A DNA stretch of 43,175 nucleotides from Sphingomonadales bacterium (GTDB taxonomy: Bacteria; Pseudomonadota; Alphaproteobacteria; Sphingomonadales; Sphingomonadaceae). The notes under the pieces were generated by a model. The model was not told where the DNA came from. It made no database searches and saw only the letters and a list, made by a program, of their open reading frames with translations. How positions within the stretch are numbered: the stretch's first letter is position 1; each line of letters starts with the position of its first letter. The stretch is taken from assembly GCA_027489365.1 (NCBI GenBank), contig JAIXZV010000416.1, forward strand, positions 1 through 43,175. Direction: 5' to 3'. The position numbers and the translations under genes were made by a program. Below are positions 1-6,328 of the stretch, in pieces.

Positions 1-12
1 CGGGAAGAACAC

Positions 13-1047
13 ATGACCACACCTGACACGACCGACGCGCGCGAGATCGCCGACTACCTTTCTGGCAGCATCGGCCGCTGGCATTCCGGTGCCGCCCCCA
101 TGCTCCGCGCCCTGGCCGACGAGCTGGAGCGGCTGCGCGCCCAGGTGGCGCCGGCTTGGCGGCCGATCGATGAGGCGCCCGAGAACACGCCCCGGCCGGT
201 TGTTGTTGGGTGGGTGGACGCCGAAGGCCAGGAGCAGACATGCTTCGACTTCACGGAGGACGGCTGCTGGTCAGAGTGGCATGACCACGCCGAGCACGTC
301 GAGGTGATCGGCGGCCACGGCGTCAGCTACACGCCTCCGTACACGCATTTCCTTGAGGTGCCACCACTCTCCGCCGCCCCGGCACAGCAGGCCGAGCCGA
401 CAACCGGCTCATGGGTACGCGCCGATGACGTGGCGGAGCTGACGCGTCGGCTCGATGTGGCGCTCAACGGCGCCACTGGCGCGGCTGCGCAGGCCAGCCT
501 GTGCGACATCGTGAGCCAGGTTGAGCAGCGCGCCGCCCAGCAGGCCCCATCCGTGACGGTTGGGGAGCGGGAGGCGTATGAAGCGCATCAGTCGCGCACA
601 GGCTGGGCCGAGTCCGACCTTGCCGACAAGTGCAGCGAAGGTGCCCCGCGAGCCGGCGAGTACCGCAACACGCGGCTTCAGGACGAGTGGGAAATCTGGC
701 AAGCCCGAGCCGCCCTCGGGCCTGCCGCGCAGGCAGAGCCCGGCGCCTCCGTCAACGACGGCGCGCGCGTCTTCGCGCGGGTCATGGAATACCAGGGCAA
801 GGATCGTCGCGAGGTGCGCTCGCCCAACATGACGGCCCGCGAGTGCATCGCGCTGGCTAACTACATCCACGCCAGTGACCGTGCGGCAAAGCCGGTGGCG
901 TGGAGCAAGACCGTCGAATCCGCCGCGCTGCTGCTCAACCGCTGCACGCAACTCCCGCTGGACGACTGCGAAGGGCTCGCCAGGACGATCCTTGGCATGG
1001 CCCCGCCTTCCAATCCCCCCGCGCAGGGGGTCGAAGCAAAGCCATGA
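13..1047 (+). CDS. DUF551-domain early phage protein (Ead/Ea22-like)
   Basis: A 344-residue protein of unknown biochemical role. Residues about 50-120 look like a DUF551 domain (W-R-P-I-D-E-A-P opening, then a V-V-V-G-W strand and a Y-T-H-F ending), a module common in variable early-region phage proteins of the Ea22/Ead type. The region after it is rich in Ala and Gln (A-Q-Q-A-E-P type linkers) and looks like a flexible connector between variable segments. A final helical segment (about 255-300) carries an R-E-V-R-S-P-N-M-T-A-R-E stretch. The ATG is preceded by GGGAAG, a usable ribosome binding site. It overlaps the helicase start by 4 bases (ATGA), so the two are probably translationally coupled. 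Accessory gene of the early operon; function not assigned. Confidence 0.8.
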   Translation: MTTPDTTDAREIADYLSGSIGRWHSGAAPMLRALADELERLRAQVAPAWRPIDEAPENTPRPVVVGWVDAEGQEQTCFDFTEDGCWSEWHDHAEHVEVIGGHGVSYTPPYTHFLEVPPLSAAPAQQAEPTTGSWVRADDVAELTRRLDVALNGATGAAAQASLCDIVSQVEQRAAQQAPSVTVGEREAYEAHQSRTGWAESDLADKCSEGAPRAGEYRNTRLQDEWEIWQARAALGPAAQAEPGASVNDGARVFARVMEYQGKDRREVRSPNMTARECIALANYIHASDRAAKPVAWSKTVESAALLLNRCTQLPLDDCEGLARTILGMAPPSNPPAQGVEAKP

Positions 1048-2420
1048 CCCGCCGCGAGTTCACTCCCCGCCCCTACCAGACCATGATCCGGGACCACATC
1101 CTGGACCACCCGCGCTGCGCGATCTGGGCTGGCATGGGCATGGGCAAGACCACCAGCACGCTCAACGCCATCGAGACGGTGACGCTGATCGACGACGCGC
1201 CGGTGCTGGTGCTGGCCCCGCTGCGCGTTGCGCGCAGCACCTGGCCCGAAGAGTCCCAGAAGTGGGAGCACCTCACAAGCCTGGGCGTGATCCCCATCGT
1301 CGGTGGCGAATCGGAAAGGCGCGCGGCTATGCGCATGCCGGCCCAGGTCTACGCCACCAACTACGAGCAACTGCCCTGGTTGGTGGAGCACTGGGGCGAG
1401 CGCTGGCCCTACCGCACCGTGATAGCTGACGAATCCACCAAGCTCAAGAGCTTCCGGCTGCGCCAGGGCGGGCAGCGCGCCCAGGCCCTGGGCAAGGTAG
1501 CCCACACCAAGATCAAGCGCTTCGTGGAGCTCACCGGCACGCCCAGCCCCAACGGCTTGGCCGACCTGTGGGGCCAGGCTTGGTTTCTTGACGCCGGCCA
1601 GCGCCTGGGCCGCACCTACCAAGCCTTCAGCGATCGGTGGTTTCGCACCCACCCCAGCGGCTACGGCACGGTGGCCCTTCCCCACGCCCAGGCCGAGATC
1701 CAGGAGCGGCTGGCCGACCTGTGCCTGACCGTCGATGCGCGCGACTGGTTCGACCTGCGCGAGCCCATCGTGAACAACATCTACGTGGACCTGCCCATCA
1801 AGGCCCGCAAGCACTACGCCGAGATGGAGAAAGAGATGTTCACCCAGCTCGACGAGCACCAGGTGGAAGCCTTCGGCGCCGCGGCGCGCACGATCAAGTG
1901 CCTGCAGATTGCCAATGGCGCGGCCTACGTGGGTGAGAGCAACACCGAGTGGAAAGAGCTGCACGACGCCAAGCTGGAGGCGCTGGACTCGATCGTGGAA
2001 GAAGCCGCCGGCATGCCGGTGCTGGTGGCCTACCACTTCAAGAGCGACCTGGCCCGGCTGCAGCGCGCCTTCCCCAAAGGTCGCGCGCTGGACCAGAATC
2101 CCCAGACCATCAAGGACTGGAACGCCGGCAAGATCCCGGTGCTGTTCGCCCACCCGGCCAGCGCCGGCCACGGGCTGAACCTCCAGGACGGCGGCAACAT
2201 CCTCGTGTACTTCGGCCACTGGTGGAACCTGGAGGAGCGCATGCAGATCCTGGAGCGCGTGGGCCCTACGCGCCAGATGCAGGCTGGCCACGACCGCCCG
2301 GTGTTCGTGCACAACATCATCGCCCGCGACACCGTCGATGAGATGGTGATGGAGCGGGTGAAGTCCAAGCGCGAGGTGCAGGACATCCTACTGGCCGCGA
2401 TGAAGAAGCGGAGGATCTGA
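1044..2420 (+). CDS. SNF2-like superfamily 2 DNA helicase/ATPase
   Basis: A 458-residue superfamily 2 DNA translocase of the phage SNF2 type. Motif Q-like F-T-P-R-P-Y-Q is at residues 6-12, Walker A G-M-G-M-G-K-T at 30-36, the Walker B/motif II equivalent A-D-E-S-T near 130, motif III T-G-T-P near 165, and the C-terminal arginine-finger motif VI E-R-V-G-P-T-R-Q near 405. The DEST box replaces DEAH and is normal in this subfamily. In many temperate phages this gene lies beside a VRR-NUC nuclease and a family A polymerase; here those lie at 40-42.5 kb, which are neighbours if the genome is circular. Likely role: fork remodelling or recombination in replication. The ATG at 1044 is chosen because it overlaps the upstream stop; a longer reading frame starting at 900 would run through the preceding gene. 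Confidence 0.93.
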   Translation: MTRREFTPRPYQTMIRDHILDHPRCAIWAGMGMGKTTSTLNAIETVTLIDDAPVLVLAPLRVARSTWPEESQKWEHLTSLGVIPIVGGESERRAAMRMPAQVYATNYEQLPWLVEHWGERWPYRTVIADESTKLKSFRLRQGGQRAQALGKVAHTKIKRFVELTGTPSPNGLADLWGQAWFLDAGQRLGRTYQAFSDRWFRTHPSGYGTVALPHAQAEIQERLADLCLTVDARDWFDLREPIVNNIYVDLPIKARKHYAEMEKEMFTQLDEHQVEAFGAAARTIKCLQIANGAAYVGESNTEWKELHDAKLEALDSIVEEAAGMPVLVAYHFKSDLARLQRAFPKGRALDQNPQTIKDWNAGKIPVLFAHPASAGHGLNLQDGGNILVYFGHWWNLEERMQILERVGPTRQMQAGHDRPVFVHNIIARDTVDEMVMERVKSKREVQDILLAAMKKRRI

Positions 2421-2641
2421 TGGCGCCCATCCTCACCGACGCCGAGGTGGACGAGATCTGCGCAGGCCTCACCCAGGCCGCCGCGAAGGTCCGGTACTTC
2501 CGCGACGTGCTGCGCGTGCCGGTGCAGCGCAAGCCCAACGGTCGCCCTCTGGTGCGCCGCGTCGACTGGGAGCGCCGCCAACTGCCGGCAGCGCAGAATG
2601 ACAGCCCCGCCCGGGGTCCGAAGTGGAGCAAAGCAGCATGA
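2420..2641 (+). CDS. DUF4224 small protein next to integrase (excisionase-like candidate)
   Basis: A 73-residue protein beginning with a pattern typical of DUF4224: L-T-D-A-E-V-D-E-I-C, then L-T-Q-A-A-A, then a K-P-N-G-R-P-L-V turn. Members are nearly always found immediately upstream of a tyrosine integrase. They are suspected DNA-binding or recombination-directionality factors; that role is inferred from position, not shown here. The ATG shares bases with the helicase stop codon, and the stop overlaps the integrase ATG (ATGA), giving a tightly coupled helicase-DUF4224-integrase run. No separate xis gene is recognisable elsewhere, so this is the best excisionase candidate. Confidence 0.8.
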   Translation: MAPILTDAEVDEICAGLTQAAAKVRYFRDVLRVPVQRKPNGRPLVRRVDWERRQLPAAQNDSPARGPKWSKAA

Positions 2642-3675
2642 ACCGCCCTCGCGATCGAGCCAGCGCCAAGGGCCTCTTGCCCCTGATGGAGGCCCGCCCA
2701 TGGAAAGACGGCAAGACCGTCACCTACCGCTACCACCTCATCGGCGGCAAACCGGTGAACCTGGGCACCGACAAGCAGGCAGCCATCCGGCGCGTGCTGG
2801 CCATGACCAAGGCCGGCCCCGAGGTGGGCACGATCAAGGCTCTGTGGGGCATCTACAAGGACGGCCCCGAATGGGCCGCACTCAGCGAGCGCACCAGGGC
2901 CGACTACGAGGCCTACAGCGTGCCGCTGTTGGCGGTGTTCGACGACACCCCGGCCGCCGACATCACCGCCCCGATGGTGGCGCGCTACCTGCGGGTTGAG
3001 CGCGCCGGCGCCGCGGTGCGCGCCAACCGGGAGGTGTCGCTACTGGGCAACCTGATCGGCCTGGCCATCGAGCGCGGCGAGGCCGAGCACAACCCCTGCC
3101 GCGGCGGCCAGGTCAAGCGCAACAAGGAGCGACCGCGCACCGTCGCGCCTGAGCAGGACGACATCGCCAAGCTGGTCAAACACGCCGCCGAGAAGGGTGG
3201 GCAGTGGCGCGTGGTGATGATGGCCGCCGAGTTCGCCGCGCTGGCCGGGAATCGCCAGATCGAATTCCGCGGACTGCATTGGACCCAGGTGAGCGAGGAC
3301 GAGATCCGGGTGATGCGCGCCAAACAGCACGGCGGTGCGGTGAAGGTGGAGAAGATCGCCATCAGCCCGGCCCTGCGGGAGCTGCTGGAGCGGCTGCGCG
3401 CCGTGGCCAAGGACGACAAGCTGGGCGCGGTGTTCCCGAACCGCCAGGGCAACCCCTACACCGCCGATGGCTTCGCCTCGATGTGGCAGAAGCTGATCGT
3501 GGAGGCCGTTGAGCAGAAGGTGATCGAACGCCGGTTCACCTTCCACGACCTGCGGGCCTACTACGTCACCCAGCACAAGGAGCTGCGCGGCGCGCTGCCG
3601 GATATGCACGCCAGCCCGACCACCACGGGCCGGGTTTATGAGCGCTCGGGGGTGGCCCGACGCAAGGCACTTTGA
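2638..3675 (+). CDS. int: Tyrosine-family site-specific integrase
   Basis: A 345-residue phage integrase that would catalyse recombination between attP and a host tRNA gene. Catalytic residues can be read: Arg206 in G-N-R-Q-I-E-F, His303-x-x-Arg306 in F-H-D-L-R, and the nucleophile Tyr334 in R-V-Y-E-R-S near the C-terminus. The usual L-G-H motif ahead of the tyrosine is replaced by D-M-H-A-S, so His may still be supplied. The N-terminal part has an arm-binding and SAM-like core-binding layout (L-S-E-R-T-R-A-D-Y near 85-95). A GTG at 2623 could add 5 residues; the ATG at 2638 is preferred because it overlaps the DUF4224 stop. The gene points at the attachment site 95 bp downstream, the standard int-attP arrangement. 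Confidence 0.95.
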   Translation: MNRPRDRASAKGLLPLMEARPWKDGKTVTYRYHLIGGKPVNLGTDKQAAIRRVLAMTKAGPEVGTIKALWGIYKDGPEWAALSERTRADYEAYSVPLLAVFDDTPAADITAPMVARYLRVERAGAAVRANREVSLLGNLIGLAIERGEAEHNPCRGGQVKRNKERPRTVAPEQDDIAKLVKHAAEKGGQWRVVMMAAEFAALAGNRQIEFRGLHWTQVSEDEIRVMRAKQHGGAVKVEKIAISPALRELLERLRAVAKDDKLGAVFPNRQGNPYTADGFASMWQKLIVEAVEQKVIERRFTFHDLRAYYVTQHKELRGALPDMHASPTTTGRVYERSGVARRKAL

Positions 3676-3711
3676 CGGGCGCATTTCCCACGGCGGGAAA
3701 TTGCCCCGTCA
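3673..3711. promoter_or_regulatory. Long imperfect inverted repeat at the 3' end of int
   Basis: TGACGGG at 3673-3679 pairs with CCCGTCA at 3705-3711. Inside it ATTTCCC at 3683-3689 pairs with GGGAAAT at 3695-3701 around the loop ACGGC. The int stop codon is the first three bases. There is no T-run after it, so it is not a classical terminator. It could be an RNA processing or retroregulation element for int, or a protein-binding site flanking attP. Confidence 0.6.
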
Positions 3712-3720
3712 GAACCCCGG

Positions 3721-3759
3721 AAAGCAAAACGGCGACAAGAACCTAAGTCCTTGTCGCCG
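3721..3759 (-). terminator. Leftward rho-independent terminator beside attP
   Basis: A perfect 10-bp stem, CGGCGACAAG (3730-3739) with CTTGTCGCCG (3750-3759), 10-nt loop. Read on the minus strand the stem is followed by TTTTGCTTT. It lies just downstream (minus strand) of the tRNA-Lys fragment. It would therefore terminate the tRNA gene rebuilt by integration, and in the free phage it would stop leftward late transcription before it runs into int. Confidence 0.75.
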
Positions 3760-3770
3760 CTGCGAAATGT

Positions 3771-3820
3771 TGGTGGGCCCTGTAGGATTCGAACCTACGA
3801 CCAACGGATTAAGAGTCCGC
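3771..3820 (-). other. attP core: 3' part of a tRNA-Lys(CUU) gene
   Basis: On the minus strand these 50 bases are the 3' two-thirds of a tRNA. They hold an anticodon stem-loop with loop CTCTTAA (anticodon CUU, Lys), a variable region, a T-arm GTAGG-TTCGAAT-CCTAC, an acceptor strand AGGGCCC, discriminator A and an encoded CCA at the 3771 end. The 5' acceptor strand and a D-arm are absent: beyond 3820 the sequence no longer fits a tRNA. A 3' tRNA fragment next to an integrase is the signature of an attP that restores the target tRNA after integration. Crossover is probably within or near the anticodon loop, as is usual for tyrosine integrases. It is not a functional tRNA by itself. Confidence 0.9.
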
Positions 3821-3968
3821 ACCACGCAGCTAGTGTTGGCGCGGGTTTCCGGGCAATCGGTGGGAAACATCAAGCGACTTACAACCGCGCACCGGCGCGG
3901 GTCAGACGGCATTGATTCCCGCGTTAAGGCTCACCCCCTGAGCCACCCTCGGGCGCACACTGCCCGGC

Positions 3969-4289
3969 ATGGAAGTGAACGTCTGGCAGCTGCGTCGAGC
4001 TGGAGCCAAGCTGCCCGAGAACGAACTGGACGGCCCGCACCGAGGCCGGCTGCGCCTGGCGCGCTACAACATCGCGGGTGAGGTGACGCTGCACGCCGAC
4101 CTGCGCCTGGGCGCCGGCCAGGGCGCGCCGTCTGCGCTGCTGGGGCTCACGTCGGTGGAGGTGCGCAGGCTGGACGAGCGCGGCATCCTGCTCTACGGCC
4201 TGCAGGCTGAACCGTGGGCGGGGCCGGTGGCTACGCGGCACCGGCAGGCCTGGTTTTGCCGGCCGCTCGCCACCTCGGGCACTGGCTGA
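3969..4289 (+). CDS. Small accessory protein next to attP, unknown function
   Basis: A 106-residue soluble protein, not recognised. It begins M-E-V-N-V-W-Q-L-R-R and continues with alternating charged and hydrophobic strands (V-T-L-H-A-D-L-R-L-G, then L-T-S-V-E-V-R-R-L-D-E-R-G), suggesting a small beta-rich fold; two Trp and one Cys lie in the last third. It is the only rightward gene between attP and the leftward lysis cassette and is convergent with Rz1. In an integrated prophage it would sit at the extreme end, a typical place for moron (lysogen-expressed) genes. No strong ribosome binding site is seen and the upstream stretch 3840-3968 holds only a short hairpin (GGCTCA-CCCC-TGAGCC). Protein-like composition supports it being real. 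Confidence 0.6.
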   Translation: MEVNVWQLRRAGAKLPENELDGPHRGRLRLARYNIAGEVTLHADLRLGAGQGAPSALLGLTSVEVRRLDERGILLYGLQAEPWAGPVATRHRQAWFCRPLATSGTG

Positions 4290-4319
4290 GCCGGTGGCGG
4301 CCGGCGCAAAGCGGGCAGC

Positions 4320-4553
4320 TCATCGCGCAGAGAGCGCGGCCGTCCGGCACTCTCGGTACTGGCCCGCCACTTCGGTGAGCTTCAGCGTCGTGGCGCCGAA
4401 GCTGGGATCGTTGAGCGGCGTCAGCTCAGGGCAGGACGCCGCTACCAGCGGGCTCGGGCTGGCTCGCTCCGGTGAGTGCGGCATTGATGCGCCGCAGGCT
4501 GTCAGCATCGTGGCGGCAATCAGAATCGCGATAGACGGTCTTTTCGAGCACAT
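4320..4553 (-). CDS. Rz1-like outer-membrane spanin lipoprotein
   Basis: A 77-residue lipoprotein: basic start M-C-S-K-R-P, hydrophobic I-A-I-L-I-A-A-T-M, lipobox L-T-A-C with Cys near residue 20, then a Pro/Ser-rich linker and a short helix. It is the o-spanin that pairs with Rz to fuse inner and outer membranes at lysis. It starts inside the Rz gene in another frame and continues past its end, the overlapping Rz/Rz1 layout. AGGAGG sits 9 bases before the ATG at 4553 and 6 bases before an in-frame GTG at 4556, so either could be used. Last gene of the leftward late operon. Confidence 0.88.
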   Translation of the reverse strand: MCSKRPSIAILIAATMLTACGASMPHSPERASPSPLVAASCPELTPLNDPSFGATTLKLTEVAGQYRECRTAALSAR

Positions 4554-4776
4554 CACGCTGCACCTCCTGGGTGATCGTTCGGTGTTGCACCTTGATGGCG
4601 CTGATGGCCGCGGCCGCGGCGGATGCTGCTGAGTCGGCGGCAGCGCGGGCGATGGTTTCTTCCCTGGCCTGCTGCGACTGGATCTTGTTCTCGCCGTCCT
4701 TGCGGCCCTGCATGTAGGCGCCGCCGACCATGGCGCCAACGGCCAGCACGATGCCGAGTAGAGCCCAGGGGTTCAC
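4426..4776 (-). CDS. Rz-like inner-membrane spanin
   Basis: A 116-residue i-spanin. One N-terminal transmembrane segment (W-A-L-L-G-I-V-L-A-V-G-A-M-V-G-G) is followed by a long Ala/Gln-rich periplasmic coiled-coil (E-E-T-I-A-R-A-A-A-D-S onward) and a charged C-terminal segment with R-D-S-D-C-R. Length and layout fit the Rz family. Its ATG overlaps the DUF5675 gene stop (ATGA). It forms a spanin pair with the overlapping Rz1-like lipoprotein at 4553-4320 and acts in the last step of lysis of a Gram-negative host. Confidence 0.88.
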   Translation of the reverse strand: MNPWALLGIVLAVGAMVGGAYMQGRKDGENKIQSQQAREETIARAAADSAASAAAAAISAIKVQHRTITQEVQRDVLEKTVYRDSDCRHDADSLRRINAALTGASQPEPAGSGVLP

Positions 4777-5171
4777 GAGATCTTGAGGCTGATCGCCTCA
4801 CCTCGGTCGGTCGCAGCCTTCAGCCTGGTGAACAGCGCATCGAACGCGGCCCGGCTGTCGGTGATGCGATCATCGGCATGGCCCAGGCCCACCAGGATGC
4901 AGCCCTCAGTGTCGGCCGCAGTGTTGCCCGGGTGGATGCGCACACCCTCGAAGCCCGGCACGTTCACCAGCAGCGGCAGCACGCGCTTGAACCGCGGCGA
5001 CAGGGTGAGCTGCATGGCGTAGGTGCCGGCGGGAATGGCGGTTTGGCCGTAGACCTTGGGGCCGGTGCGCACGACGTCCTCCAGGGTCCAGCAGAAGTCA
5101 ACGCCATCCACCGCCAGGCGGCCGATGGTCGATTGCCCGGTGAGTTCCAGGCGGCGCAGGTCGAGTTTCAT
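4773..5171 (-). CDS. DUF5675 family protein, candidate endolysin of the lysis cassette
   Basis: A 132-residue protein of the DUF5675 type. Visible family features are a W-T-L-E-D motif after two beta strands, G-T-Y-A-M-Q-L-T, and the strongly conserved-looking H-P-G-N-T-A-A-D-T-E-G-C-I-L-V-G block near residues 80-97. The His and the Cys in that block recall the H...GC active site of YkuD-type L,D-transpeptidases, although a peptidoglycan activity is inference. No lysozyme, amidase or transglycosylase is seen elsewhere in the lysis region, so by position between holin-like and spanin genes this is the best candidate muralytic enzyme. The ATG at 5171 overlaps the preceding stop; a longer reading frame upstream shadows other genes. 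Confidence 0.8.
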   Translation of the reverse strand: MKLDLRRLELTGQSTIGRLAVDGVDFCWTLEDVVRTGPKVYGQTAIPAGTYAMQLTLSPRFKRVLPLLVNVPGFEGVRIHPGNTAADTEGCILVGLGHADDRITDSRAAFDALFTRLKAATDRGEAISLKIS

Positions 5172-5410
5172 CGCGGCACCCCGTAGCGCCAGCGGCGCGC
5201 ATCCAGCCACAAGTACAGCAGCACCGAAGCGCCGAGCAAGACCTGACCGGCCTCGGCGCTGCTGTAGATCGGGAGCGACGACACGGCCCCCACCAGCAGC
5301 ACGCCGTACTGCAGCTTCACGCGCTGCGGCGTGTCTGCGGTCATCACCCGGGCCCGGCAGATCACGGCCCAGAAGATCCCCGAGACGACGAGGTAGTGCA
5401 GAGCTTCCAT
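5168..5410 (-). CDS. Small membrane protein of lysis cassette (second holin or antiholin candidate)
   Basis: An 80-residue protein with about three hydrophobic stretches: H-Y-L-V-V-S-G-I-F-W-A-V-I, Y-G-V-L-L-V-G-A-V-S-S-L-P-I and V-L-L-G-A-S-V-L-L-Y-L-W-L, ending in a basic tail (D-A-R-R-W-R-Y). Size, topology and position between another membrane protein and the DUF5675 gene fit a holin or antiholin. The ATG at 5410 overlaps the previous stop (TGATG), and its own stop overlaps the next ATG, so it is translated as part of a coupled string. Which of the three membrane proteins in this cassette makes the lethal pore cannot be told from sequence. Confidence 0.75.
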   Translation of the reverse strand: MEALHYLVVSGIFWAVICRARVMTADTPQRVKLQYGVLLVGAVSSLPIYSSAEAGQVLLGASVLLYLWLDARRWRYGVPR

Positions 5411-5802
5411 CACTTCGCCTTTCCGTTCTGGACGGCGGCCTCCGCCCATCGACGGGCGAGGCGGGCCATCCACTGCCCGACCGATGGCCAGCGGTGGCCC
5501 ACCCATCCGATGCACAGCGCCACAGGGGCCAGGCCGCGGCGGTCGTCCAACACCGGCCACAGCACAGCCACGGCCTCAGCCACGCCGCCAGCAAGCAGCC
5601 AAGCCAGCATGCCCATGCCGGTGACGTAGCCCAGGCCCTCCCAGACCGAGCACTGGCGCCAGCTCATGAGCCCGAACACCCCGCCGGCCGCGCCGGCGAT
5701 GAAGACCACCAGGTGCGGGGCAATGACAGCCGCGGTCGCGGCGCCGATAAACACACTCAGGACTTGAGCGACCCCTGCAATGGGATCAGCGCTGTTTGCC
5801 AT
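5410..5802 (-). CDS. Holin-like membrane protein
   Basis: A 130-residue membrane protein. Hydrophobic segments are A-Q-V-L-S-V-F-I-G-A-A-T-A-A-V-I, L-V-V-F-I-A-G-A-A-G-G-V-F-G and a Gly/Ala-rich stretch around residues 58-80 (G-M-G-M-L-A-W-L-L-A-G-G), then a cytoplasm-like basic tail rich in Trp and Arg. This three-segment layout with a charged C-terminus is that of many class I phage holins. The ATG at 5802 has a good TGGAGG site 7 bases upstream; an upstream extension in the same frame shadows the neighbouring gene and is rejected. It overlaps the preceding membrane gene by 17 bases. Confidence 0.75.
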   Translation of the reverse strand: MANSADPIAGVAQVLSVFIGAATAAVIAPHLVVFIAGAAGGVFGLMSWRQCSVWEGLGYVTGMGMLAWLLAGGVAEAVAVLWPVLDDRRGLAPVALCIGWVGHRWPSVGQWMARLARRWAEAAVQNGKAK

Positions 5803-6157
5803 ACGGCCACCTCCAGAAGACCGCCAGCGCCGCCACAGCGGACACGAGCAGCATTGGCACGCCCCAGGACTTGCTGCACTGGTCTTCGCCAGGTGGCAGC
5901 ACGAATCGAGTGGCCAGCCACCACGCCGAGCAGCCGGCCGTGGTGCTGGACATGACCGCCACTGCCAGGCACACGGCCGACAAGAAGCGGTCCCGGAAAG
6001 CCAGGTGGACGCCCAGCACACACGCGCAGATCAGCGCCCACGTCGTGATGTACCTGATGGCGCCCTGCTCTCCGGTGCCGCGCGCAGCCAGCCACCACCC
6101 GAACTCGTTCAGGCATGCGGCGGCCAGCAGCCACGCGGCGTAGGTGCGCGGCTTCAC
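5786..6157 (-). CDS. Multi-pass membrane protein upstream of holin, unknown
   Basis: A 123-residue protein with three or four hydrophobic helices: Y-A-A-W-L-L-A-A-A-C-L, T-T-W-A-L-I-C-A-C-V-L-G-V, F-L-S-A-V-C-L-A-V-A-V-M-S and V-P-M-L-L-V-S-A-V-A-A-L-A-V-F-W. It is Cys- and Trp-rich. It starts with GTG whose last two bases form part of the previous stop (GTGA), a coupling signal. It probably belongs to the lysis system (pore, antiholin or regulator) by position, but I do not recognise the family. Expressed from the same leftward late unit as the tailspike. Confidence 0.65.
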   Translation of the reverse strand: MKPRTYAAWLLAAACLNEFGWWLAARGTGEQGAIRYITTWALICACVLGVHLAFRDRFLSAVCLAVAVMSSTTAGCSAWWLATRFVLPPGEDQCSKSWGVPMLLVSAVAALAVFWRWPYGKQR

Positions 6158-6285
6158 AAGCCCTCGCCCCCGTCTTTCGGCGGGTCAGTCGGCGGCGGGT
6201 TGGCCGCCACCACGGGCGGCGGTGGGGCGGTGGGGGCCAGCCAGTCAGCCAGCTTGCGCAGGTAGCGAGCGATGATGGATTTCAT
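6154..6285 (-). CDS. 43-residue proline-rich small protein
   Basis: A very short gene supported by an excellent ribosome binding site (TAAGGAGA 6 bases before ATG) and a stop that overlaps the following GTG. The product opens with an amphipathic basic helix (M-K-S-I-I-A-R-Y-L-R-K-L-A-D-W-L) followed by a Pro-rich tail (P-P-P-P-V-V, P-P-P-T-D-P-P). The layout suggests a membrane-surface-associated peptide; function unknown. It lies between the tailspike and the membrane proteins of the lysis cassette. Confidence 0.6.
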   Translation of the reverse strand: MKSIIARYLRKLADWLAPTAPPPPVVAANPPPTDPPKDGGEGL

Positions 6286-6328
6286 GGGGGTCTCCTTAGT
6301 AGCGCGATGCGCTCAAGATCGAGATCCA

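Noticed and set aside
861..2312. A 483-codon leftward open frame
   Set aside because: Antisense of the SNF2 helicase, whose motifs are intact in the plus frame.
3771..3840. Complete functional tRNA-Lys
   Set aside because: The 5' acceptor strand and a D-arm cannot be found beyond 3820; only the 3' part is present.
3638..4081. Rightward reading frame across the attP with V-G-P-V-G-F-E-P-T-T-N-G-L
   Set aside because: This is the well-known spurious translation of the antisense strand of a tRNA gene; the tRNA-Lys fragment explains it.
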